A stretch of DNA of 64,000 nt. Source: Novipirellula galeiformis (GTDB lineage Bacteria > Planctomycetota > Planctomycetia > Pirellulales > Pirellulaceae). A model generated the notes under the pieces. That model searched no databases, was not told the DNA's origin, and saw nothing but the letters and a program-made list of their open reading frames with translations. The DNA lies in contig NZ_SJPT01000005.1 in assembly GCF_007860095.1 (NCBI RefSeq), positions 310,001 to 374,000 of the forward strand, given 5' to 3'. The stretch's first letter is position 1. Each line of letters begins with the position of its first letter. Shown here piece after piece: positions 26,799 through 38,700 of the stretch. Both the position numbers and the translations under genes were made by a program.

Positions 26799-29700
26799 AT
26801 GCGCCGTACCCAGTCCTATGCTCTCGTTTGCCAGAACGTTGCGCGAGTGGCTTTATGCCTTCTAATCGTCTTTCAACCATGCGCCGCACCGCTTGTCCGC
26901 GCCCAAAACCCCACTGGCGGGACGGTCGTTGCGGGTGCGGCCACGATCTCCACCTCCGGGTCGACGCTGAACGTGAACTCGACCACCGATCGGGCGATCA
27001 TTAATTGGCAAGGTTTTAACATTGGTGCCGGCAACACCACCAACTTCAACCAACCCGGTGCCAACTCCGCCGTCCTAAACCGAGTGACGACGCCGGGCAG
27101 CCCATCGTCGATCTACGGCAATCTGAATTCCAACGGCAACGTCTATCTGGTCAATCCCAGTGGTGTGTTGGTCGGGCCATCGGGCGTGATCACGACCAAC
27201 GGATTTACCGCGTCGACCTTTGATATCGGCAACCGTGAGTTCATGAACGGCGGGCCGCTGAATTTTAGCGGTTCTTCCAATGCCAGCGTGATCAACCAAG
27301 GGACGATCAACACCGGCAGCGGCGGGGCGCACCTGATCGGCAACGAGGTTTACAACCAAGGCATCATCAACAGCCTTGGCGGAAGCGTCCGATTAAGCAA
27401 CGGGGCGACCTACGTTCAGGCCGATAACGCGACAATTCAAAATGGGGTCAGTGAATACGCCAGCGTGATCGGCAACAGTGGCACCGTGCGCGCCACCGGA
27501 GCGTTGATGAGCGGCGGCGATGTGTACCTGACCGCTCCGGGGGGCCGCGTGATGAACAGCGGAACGATTCACGCCTCCAGTGGCTCTCAGACGCCAGCAG
27601 ACCCGCAAGTCATCCAGTCCACTGCGCCATCGGCTTCGTCCGGCGGCAACGTTTACCTTAACGGCAGTTCGGTTCAGCACAGCGGACAGATCACCGCATC
27701 CAGCCCCGGCGGCGGCGCCGTCGTGATGCATGGAACGCAGCAGGCCACCGTTTCGGGTTCGGTCGTGGCGACCAATACATCGCCGCAAACGGAATCGAGC
27801 TCGGCGGGAACCCGCGTCGCCGGACCACAGGTCACAATCACCGGCGACAGCGTGGAACTGTCCAACGCGACAATCGATGCATCGGCCATCGGCGGTGGAG
27901 GCTCGGTCAACATCGGCGGCGGCTACCAGGGTAACAACAGCTCGATCGCAAACTCACAATCGACCACCGTCGACGCGGCATCTGTCATCCAAGCCAACGC
28001 CATCGATTTCGGCGATGGGGGCACGGTGGTTCTGTGGTCCGATGGGAACACCGACTTTCACGGCACGATCTCAGCACGCGGCGTACCGCTGGGCAGCGGC
28101 GGACTTGTCGAAGTCTCGGGAAAACAGCAGCTGAACTTTGCCGGCAGCGTCGACACCGGCGGCGGCCATCTGCTGCTCGATCCGTTCAACTACGTCATTG
28201 GGGCGGCCCAGGCAACGAACATCATCAACGCCCTGACCAGCAACCACGTCACCATTCAAACCAGCGTTGACGACACTAACTTTGGTTCCTCCGGCAACAA
28301 CACCGACTTCGGCGATATCACGGTCAACAGCAACATTCTGTACGACTCCAGCTACGACCTAACCTTCCTGGCGCATCGCAACATCCACTTCAATGCCAGC
28401 GTACAAAACCGCAACGCCACCGGAGGCGACATCAACATCGTCGCAGGTTGGAATGGCACAACCGCCTTCAATGCCAGCACATTTGAGGCAGTGGATGTTA
28501 ACGCGGCAGCCACTTTCTTTGGAAACAACGCCGGCAGCATCTTCATCGGCGACGGCACTCAAACCACGGGCATCGCCGTCGGCAGCCGCAGCGGAACCAC
28601 TCGGGCCTTCGCCCATGACGTGGCGCTGCAAGGAAGCAACGGTACAGATCGGGCCTTCGCACAACTGGGCTTCCAGATCAGCAACGGCATCGCTTTGGGG
28701 GGATTTGATTTAGATCCAACGATTGACAACGGCAGCAATGTGACGGTCAACGGCGGGATCACGATCCACACCACGCAAAACCTGTCCGCGATCGGTGGAA
28801 ACCTTGCGCTCGCCTACGCGCAGGTCGGCCACGTCGGGACCGACTTGAACGGTGGTTCGAAAGTTGAAGCCGCCGCCGATGCGATCATCGAGATCGCCGT
28901 AGGGGGTGACATCCAATTCACAGGGGGCAATGGTACTGCTTCCTACGCGCAGCTGGGCCAAGGGGGATACCGGGCGTACGGCGACCACAGCGGCACGACG
29001 ACGATCACCAATACGGGAGACATCCACTTCACAGGAGGAGGTAGTTCGACTTCCTACGTACAACTGGGCCAGGGGGGATACTTTGCCCGTGGCGACCACA
29101 GCGGCACGACGACAATCACAAACAGCGGTGACATCAACTTCACAAGTTCCAATTCCTACGCGCAGCTAGGCCAAGGGGGATACAACGCCAATGGCAACCA
29201 CAGCGGGATAACGACGATCACCAACATGGGATACATTAACTTCCGGGGAGGGTATGATGCTTCCTACGCGCAGCTGGGCCAGGGGGGATACAACGCCGAT
29301 GGCGATCACAGCGGGACGACGACGATCACCAATGCTCTCGACATCAACTTCAAAGCTGGCAGCGGTCTCTATTCCTACGCACAGCTGGGCCAAGGGGGAT
29401 ACAAGGCCGATGGCAACCACAGCGGGACGACGACGATCACCAATGCTCTCGACATCAACTTCAAAGCTGGCAGCAGTCACTATTCCTACGCGCAGCTGGG
29501 CCAAGGGGGAAACCGGGCGTACGGCGACCACAGCGGCACGACGACGATCACGAACGCTCGCGACATCAACTTCCAGGGGGGCAATGGTTACGACCATACC
29601 TACGCGCAGCTGGGCCAAGGGGGATACGAAGCCTATGGCGACCACAGCGGGTCGATAACAATCACTAATGCCCGCGATATCAACTTCAAGGCGGGCAGTG

Positions 29701-32700
29701 GTGAAGCTGCCTACGCACAACTGGGCCAAGGGGGATACAACGCCGATGGCAACCACAGCGGGACGACAACGATCACCGATGCCCGAGATATCCAGTTCAT
29801 GGGAGACAGGGAAGCTGCGTACGCGCAACTGGGCCAGGGGGGGCACGAAGCCGAGGGCAACCACAGCGGAACGACAACGATCACCGCAACGGGCGACATC
29901 CATTTCACGGGTGGCAGTGAATTTTCCGCGTACGCGCAACTGGGCCAGGGGGGATACTATGCCCACGGCAGCCACAGCGGAACGACAACGATCACTGCAA
30001 CCGGCGACATCCAATTCACGGGTGGCAGGGAATCTTATGCCTACGCACAACTGGGTCAGGGGGGATACGGGGCCATTGGCGACCACAGCGGAACCACATT
30101 GATTACCGCAACGGGCAATATCCAATTCACGGGTGGCAGTGGTTACTTTACCTACGCACAGCTGGGCCAGGGAGGAACCTTTGCCCACGGCGACCACAGC
30201 GGGACGACGACGATCACGAACGCCGGCGATATCCAATTCACGGGAGGTGCTGGTGCCTATGCCTACGCGCAGCTGGGCCAAGGGGGATACACTGCCGTTG
30301 GCGACCACAGCGGGACGATCGACGTCACGATCGATGGGAACCTGACACTGACGGGCCAGGATCTGACCGGTCGCTACGCCTTGATCGGCCACGGAGACCA
30401 ACCGAATGACAGTGACGTCAACCAGACGGTCTCCGGTGACATCATGCTCCGTATCGGCGGCAGCGCGAACCTGACCAACGCAGTCATCGGACATCGCATC
30501 GACGCTGACGGCCTGTACTCCGACACCGACCCCGACGGCAACGTCATCGGCGCAGATACCTTCCTTGGCGTCCGAGGCGACATTACGACCGACACCAACA
30601 GCCAGTTGTTCTCCGGGGGCGTCGGTACCGGAGAGTTGCGTCTGTACGTCGGTGGGAATGACAACGTCGATTCGACTGCGTTGCTCAATGGCATCGCTCA
30701 CGGATCCAACGTGTTCCCGAATGATCAGGGAATGCACGTCTTTGGGACGGGGCCGTATGCTGTCGGTGGGGGAAGCAACGCTGTCGCCAGCGGCAACTTC
30801 AACTACTACCACATCAACCCCGATCTCTTCAACTACACCGTCAATGCGACCGAAGCGTCGGCGATTGCCTCGACGCTCGATGGAGGCACTGCCGTCACGT
30901 TGGAACGTTCGCTGAATCAGGCGAATTTTGGTGCCCATTACGACTGGGACGGCGGAACGCAGTTCATCGATATCAACTCCGATCTCCTGTACGACTCGAC
31001 CGCTGCCCTGACGCTGTTGGCGACCGGTGACGTGAACTTCAACGCCGCCGTACAAAACCGAAGCGGCGACGGGGGCGATCTCAACATCGTCGCCGGTTGG
31101 GATGGGACAACCCCCTTCAACGCAGCCACCTTTGCCGCGATCGACGTCAACGCCGTCCCCACCCTCTTTGGCCTCGACGGCGGAGCGGAAAGCACAGGCA
31201 GCATCTTCATCGGCGACGGAACTCAAACCACGGGCATCGCCGTCGGCAGCCGCAGCGGAACCACTCGGGCCTTCGCCCATGACGTGGCGCTGCAAGGGAG
31301 CAACGGTACAGATCGAGCTTTCGCACAACTGGGCTTCCAAATCAGCAACGGTATCGCATGGGGTGGATTTGATTTAGATCCGACGCTTGACAATGGCAGC
31401 AATGTGACGGTCAACGGCGGGATCAGCATCCACACCACGCAAAACCTGTCCGCGACCGGTGGTAACCGTACGTACGCCTACGCGCAGATCGGCCACGTCG
31501 GAGCCAACTTTACCGGTGATACGAAAGTCGAAGCCGCCGCCGAAGCGGTTATCGTGATCAACAATGCTGGCGACATCCACTTCACGGGGGGGTATGACTT
31601 GGCCTACGCGCAGCTGGGCCAGGGGGGATACGGGGCCCACGGCGACCACGGCGGGACGACGACGATCATCAACGCCGGCGACATCCACTTCACAGGTGGT
31701 GATTTTGCTGCCTACGCGCAGCTGGGCCAGGGGGGATACTCTGCCGATGGCAACCACAACGGGACGACGACGATCACCAACACCGGTGACATCAACTTCG
31801 AGGGTGGCAGTGATTACTATGCCTACGCGCAGCTGGGCCAAGGGGGCCCCGGTGTCAAAGGCAACCACAGCGGGACGACGACAATCACCAACGCCGGCGA
31901 CATCAACTTCACGGGGGGGAATTATGGTGCCTACGCGCAGCTGGGCCAGGGGGGATACTATGCCGATGGCAACCACAGCGGGACGACGACGATCACCAAC
32001 GCCCGCAACATCCACTTCACGGGGGGGGCTGGTGGATCGGCTTACGCGCAGCTGGGCCAGGGAGGATACAGGGCCGCTGGCAACCACAGCGGGACGACGA
32101 CGATCACCAACACCGGCGACATCCATTTCAAGGGGGGTACTGGTGAAGCTTCTTACGCGCAGCTGGGCCAAGGGGGAGCCTTTGCCGCTGGCGACCACAG
32201 CGGGACGACGACAGTCACCAACACCGGCGACATCCACTTCAGGGGGGGGTCTGGTGAAGCTGCCTACGCGCAGCTGGGCCAGGGGGGATATTATGCCAAT
32301 GGCAACCACAGCGGGACGACGACGATCACCAACACCGGTGACATCAACTTCACGGGTGGGAATTATTATGCCTACGCGCAGCTGGGCCAGGGGGGATACT
32401 CCGCCAGTGGCGACCACAGCGGGACGACGACGATCACCAACACCGGCGACATCAACTTCACGGGAGGTAATGGTGAAGCTGCCTACGCGCAACTGGGCCA
32501 GGGGGGATACTATGCCTATGGCGACCACCGCGGGATGACGACGATCACCAACGCCCGCGACACCAACTTCACGGGGGGTACTGGTGACGCTACTTACGCC
32601 CAGCTGGGCCAGGGGGGATACGCCGCCACTGGCAACCACAGCGGGACGACGACGATCACCAACGCCCGCGACATCCACTTCACAGGTGGTGGTGGTTTTG

Positions 32701-35700
32701 CTGCCTACACGCAGCTGGGCCAGGGGGGATTCAATGCCCGTGGCAACCATAGCGGGACGATCGACGTCACGATCGATGGGAACCTGACACTGACGGGCCA
32801 GGATCTGACCGGTCGCTACGCCTTGATCGGCCACGGAGACCAACCGAATGACAGTGACGTCAACCAGACGGTCTCCGGTGACATCATGCTCCGTATCGGC
32901 GGCAGCGCGAACCTGACCAACGCAGTCATCGGACATCGCATCGACGCTGACGGCATGTACTCCGACACCGACCCCGACGGCAACGTCATCGGCGCAGATA
33001 CCTTCCTGGGCGTCCGAGGCGACATTACAACCGACACCAACAGCCAGTTGTTCTCTGGGGGCGTCGGTACCGGAGAGTTGCGTCTGTACGTCGGTGGGAA
33101 TGACAACGTCGATTCGACTGCGTTGCTCAACGGCATCGCTCACGGATCCAACGTGTTCCCGAATGATCAGGGAATGCACGTCTTTGGGACGGGGCCGTAT
33201 GCTGTCGGTGGGGGAAGCAACGCTGTCGCCAGCGGCAACTTCAACTACTACCACATCAACCCCGATCTCTTCAACTACACCGTCAATGCGACCGAAGCAT
33301 CGGCGATTGCCGCGACGCTCGATGGAGGCACTGCCGTCACGTTGGAACGTTCGCTGAATCAGGCGAATTTTGGTGCCCATTACGACTGGGACGGCGGAAC
33401 GCAGTTCATCGATATCAACTCCGATCTCCTGTACGACTCGACCGCAGCCCTGACGCTGTTGGCGACCGGTGACGTGAACTTCAACGCCGCCGTACAAAAC
33501 CGAAGCGGCGACGGGGGCGATCTCAACATCGTCGCCGGTTGGGATGGGACAACCCCCTTCAACGCAGCCACCTTTGCCGCGATCGACGTCAACGCCGTCC
33601 CCACCCTCTTTGGCCTCGACGGCGGAGCGGAAAGCACAGGCAGCATCTTCATCGGCGACGGCACTCAAACCACGGGCATCGCCGTCGGCAGCCGCAGTGG
33701 GGCAACCAACGTGTTCGCCAACAATCTGAACATCACCGGTAGCGATGCGGCTCACTTCGCCTTCGCGCAGCTTGGTTTTCGGGCGACAGACCAAGGCGAC
33801 ACGTTCGCGATCACCGGCGGCCTCAACGCTCGCACGACCGGCGGCATTCGCGCATTGGCTGGATCGAAACAGTACGCTTATGCCCAACTGGGTCATGTCG
33901 GGGCAGACTTGAGTTCCAACGGCACGGTCGATGCGACCGTCGATGCGGCGATCACCATCGCGGCCGGGGGCGATCTGACTTTCACCGCGGGCGATGGCGA
34001 TTTCGCCTCCAGCCAGCTCGGCCACGGGGGAGCTTACGCCCTTAGCAAAAACCGCGGTGACATCACGCTCACCCACGCTGACAATCTCACCTTCAACGGC
34101 GGCAACGGCGAATATGCCTACAGTCAACTGGGCCACGGGGGACGTTCCGCCGCTTCCTTCTACCAATTGGGCGACATCCTAATCACAGCGGCAGATGATA
34201 TCGAGTTCTCTAGTGGCGCTGGCAGCGATGCCTATAGCCAGCTCGGCCATGGTGGCGTTTTGGCTGACGGTAATCGTACGGGGTCAATAGACATAACGGC
34301 CAGCGGCAATCTTACGCTTCAAGGTAAAGTTGGAGGTAATCGCTATGCCGTGATCGGACACGGTGACGAACTAGGCGACTCTGATACCGGCGAATCCGCT
34401 AACGGTGCTATTAAACTTCGCATCGGCGGAAGCGCGAACCTGACCGCCGGATTTATCGGTCACACCATCGAGTCTCATGAAAATTACTTTCTCGGCTCAA
34501 CTTCAATCGCCATCGGTTTGAATAACTACGTTCCCTCAAACACAACCGACACTCTGACCGCAGACGCCGATAGCCAATTCTTCAGTGGTCCTGGCGAGCT
34601 TCGATTCTACTTACCCAACCGTGACGCCTTCGCTGTGAACGATGGTGCAAAGTTGAACGGAGTTCTGCGGTCGGTCGCCGCTGGTAGCATTCCCTTTCAT
34701 AATGAGGTTGGCGCATTCGCTCCATTCGAAGGCGGTTATTTAGGCAGTTATCTTGGAACAAACCCTGACAATTATTCTTTCTACTTTTCAGCCCAGCAGA
34801 TCATTGAAATTTTTGTCAACGCTTTGGGAGGCTCATCAACGTATGGGACGGCACCCGTTGACCCAGGAATGGAACTGGTCAGTGGAACGCTCAGAATGGG
34901 CGACACGCTTGATTCGATCGGATTGACAACGAATTTCAATCTCACGCGCACATCCGCCGCAAACACCTACACGCTCCGAGTCGATGACTCTAATCTGGAC
35001 TCGCTCTACGTCCTGACTGGCACCACCGATAGCACCTTCACCATCAACCCAGCCGCATTGACGATCACCGCCAACGACCTGACCAAAACGTTTGGGGATG
35101 CCTTTGGCTTCGTGGGCGATGAGTTCAGCTCCAGCGGACTGCAGAACGACGAGACGATCGATCTGGTGACACTCGCAAGTGCCGGTGCACCGGCCGCAGC
35201 CGATGCCGGCAGCTACGGCATCACCGCTTCGGCTCCTACAGGTGGTGGAACCTTTGACGCCGCCAACTATGACATCACTTTCAATGACGGAACCTTCACC
35301 GTCGACAAAGCTGCTCTATCGATCGTCGCCTTGGCGCAGACCAAGACTTACGGTTCGAGCGCTCTCGATCCGACAGCCTTTCAAGCTTCCGGCTTACAGA
35401 ATGGCAACACGGTCGCACAGGTTTCATTCGACTCCACCGGACAACCTGCAACGGCAAGCGTTGGCAGTTACGAGATCGTCGCCGATGGCATCGTGCAAAG
35501 TGGCAACGGATTCAAAGCAACCAACTATGACATCGCGTTTACATCCCTCGCCAACGGTCTAACGATCAACCCCGCTGCATTGACGATCACCGCCAACGAC
35601 CTGACCAAAACGTTTGGGGATGCCTTTGGCTTCGTGGGCAATGAGTTTGCCGCGAGCGGACTGCAAAACGGCGAGACGATCGACTTGGTGACACTCGCAA

Positions 35701-38700
35701 GTGCCGGTGCACTGGGCACAGCCGATGCCGGCAGCTACGGCATCACCGCTTCGGCTCCTACAGGTGGTGGAACCTTTGACGCCACCAACTACGACATCAC
35801 TTTCAATGACGGAACCTTCACCGTCGACAAGGCTGCTCTATCGATCGCCGCCTTGGCGCAGGGCAAGACTTACGGTTCGAGCACTCTCGATCCAACTGCC
35901 TTCCAAGCTTCCGGGTTGCAGAACGGTAACACGGTCTCGCAGGTATCGTTCGATTCCATCGGACAACCGGCAACGGCTGGTGTCGGCAGTTACGACATCG
36001 TCGCCGATGGCATCGTGCAAAGTGGCAACGGATTCAAAGCAACTAACTACGACGTCACGTTTGTTCCGCTCACCAACGGCCTGACGATCAATCCCGCCGC
36101 ATTGACGATCACCGCCAACGACCAAACCAAAACGTTTGGGGATGCCTTTGGTTTCGTGGGCGACGAGTTCACCTCCAGCGGACTGCAAAACGGCGAGACG
36201 ATCGATGGGGTGACACTCGCAAGCGCCGGTGCTCCAGCCACAGCCGATGCCGGCAGCTACGGCATCACCGCTTCGGCTCCTACAGGTGGTGGCACCTTTG
36301 ACGCCACCAACTACGACATCACTTTCAATGACGGAACCTTCACCGTCGACAAAGCAGCTCTATCGATCGCCGCCTTGGCGCAGGGCAAGACTTACGGTTC
36401 GAACGTTCTCGATCCAACTGCCTTCCAAGCTTCCGGGTTGCAGAACGGTAACAGCATCTCGCAGGTATCATTCGACTCCACCGGACAACCCGCAACGGCA
36501 AGCGTTGGCAGTTACGACATCGTCGCCGATGGCATTGTGCAAAGCGGAAACGGATTCAAAGCAACCAACTATGACATCGCGTTTACATCCCTCGCCAACG
36601 GCCTGACGATCAATCCGGCCGCGCTGACGATCACCGCCAACGACCTAACCAAAACGTTTGGGGATGCCTTTGGCTTCGTGGGCGATGAGTTCAGCTCCAG
36701 CGGACTGCAGAATGGCGAGACGATCGATCTGGTGACACTCGCAAGTGCTGGTGCACCAGCCGCGGCCGATGCCGGCAGCTACGGCATCACCGCTTCGGCT
36801 CCTACAGGTGGTGGAACCTTTGACGCCACCAACTACGACATCACTTTCAACGACGGAACCTTCACCGTCGACAAGGCAGCTCTATCGATCGCCGCCTTGG
36901 CGCAGGGCAAGACTTACGGTTCGAGCACTCTCGATCCAACTGCCTTCGAAGTTTTTGGGCTACAAAACGGTAACACGGTCTCGCAGGTATCGTTCGATAC
37001 TGCCGGACAACCAGCAACGGCAAGCGTTGGCAGTTACGACATCGTCGCCGACGGCATTGTGCTAAGTGGCAACGGATTCAAAGCAACTAACTACGACATC
37101 GCGTTTACATCCCTCGCCAACGGCCTGACGATCAATCCGGCCGCGCTGACGATCACCGCCAACGACCTAACCAAAACGTTTGGTGATGCCTTTGGCTTCG
37201 TGGGCGATGAGTTCAGCTCAAACGGACTGCAAAACGGCGAGACGATCGATGCAGTGACACTCGCAAGTGCCGGTGCACCGGCCACAGCCGACGCCGGCAG
37301 CTACGGCATCACCGCTTCAAATCCAACGAGCGGTGGAACCTTTGACGCCGCTAACTATGACATCACTTTCAACGACGGCACGTTCACCGTCGGCAAGGCC
37401 GCTCTATCGATCGCCGCCTTGGCGCAGGGCAAGACTTACGGTTCGAGCACTCTCGATCCAACTGCCTTCGAAGCTTTTGGGTTGCAGAACGGTAACAGCG
37501 TCTCGCAGGTATCGTTCGATACTGCCGGACAACCTGCAACGGCAAGCGTTGGCAGTTACGACATCGTCGCCGATGGCATTGTGCAAAGCGGAAACGGATT
37601 CAAAGCAACCAACTATGACATCGCGTTTACATCCCTCGCCAACGGTCTGACGATCAACCCCGCTGCATTGACGATCACCGCCAACGATCAAACCAAAACG
37701 TTTGGGGATGCCTTTGGCTTCGTGGGCGATGAGTTCAGCTCCAGCGGACTGCAGAACGGCGAAACGATCGACTTGGTGACACTCGCAAGCGCCGGTGCAC
37801 CAGCCACAGCCGATGCCGGCAGCTACGGCATCACCGCTTCGGCTCCTACAGGTGGTGGAACCTTTGACGCCACCAACTACGACATCACTTTCAATGACGG
37901 AACCTTCACCGTCGACAAGGCAGCTCTATCGATCGCCGCCTTGGCGCAGGGCAAGACTTACGGTTCGAGCGTTCTCGATTCAACTGCCTTCCAAGCATCC
38001 GGGTTGCAGAACGGTAACACGGTCTCGCAGGTATCGTTCGATACCACCGGACAACCTGCAACGGCAAGCGTTGGCAGTTACGACATCGTAGCCGATGGCA
38101 TCCTGCAGAGTGGCAACGGATTCAAAGCAACTAACTATGACATCGCGTTTACATCCCTCGCCAACGGCCTGACGATCAACCCCGCCGCACTGACGATCAC
38201 CGCCAACGACCTAACCAAGACGTTTGGGGATGCCTTTGGCTTCGTGGGCGATGAGTTCAGCTCCAGCGGACTGCAGAACGGCGAGACGATCGATCTGGTG
38301 ACACTCGCAAGTGCTGGTGCTCCGGCCGCAGCCGATGCCGGCAGCTACGGCATCACCGCTTCGGCTCCTACAGGTGGTGGAACCTTTGACGCCACCAACT
38401 ACGACATCACTTTCAATGACGGAACCTTCACCGTCGACAAAGCAGCTCTATCGATCGCCGCCTTGGCGCAGGGCAAGACTTACGGTTCGAACGTTCTCGA
38501 TCCAACTGCCTTCCAAGCTTCCGGGTTGCAGAACGGTAACAGCATCTCGCAGGTATCATTCGACTCCACCGGACAACCCGCAACGGCAAGCGTTGGCAGT
38601 TACGACATCGTCGCCGATGGCATTGTGCAAAGCGGAAACGGATTCAAAGCAACCAACTATGACATCGCGTTTACATCCCTCGCCAACGGTCTGACGATCA

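Noticed and set aside
29166-31340. 724-residue open frame antisense to tpsA
   Set aside because: It is a by-product of the repeated LGQGG codons, which lack stop triplets on the opposite strand. It has no start context and the sense frame has a signal peptide and TPS domain.
28900-32775. Regularly spaced repeats that could suggest a CRISPR array
   Set aside because: The repeats are in-frame coding units of varying length inside a long gene, without unique spacers of constant length or cas genes.
31374-34166. 930-residue open frame antisense to tpsA
   Set aside because: Same cause as the 724-residue frame: its repetitive RRRPAVVA/SPLAQLRVG composition mirrors the sense repeats exactly.
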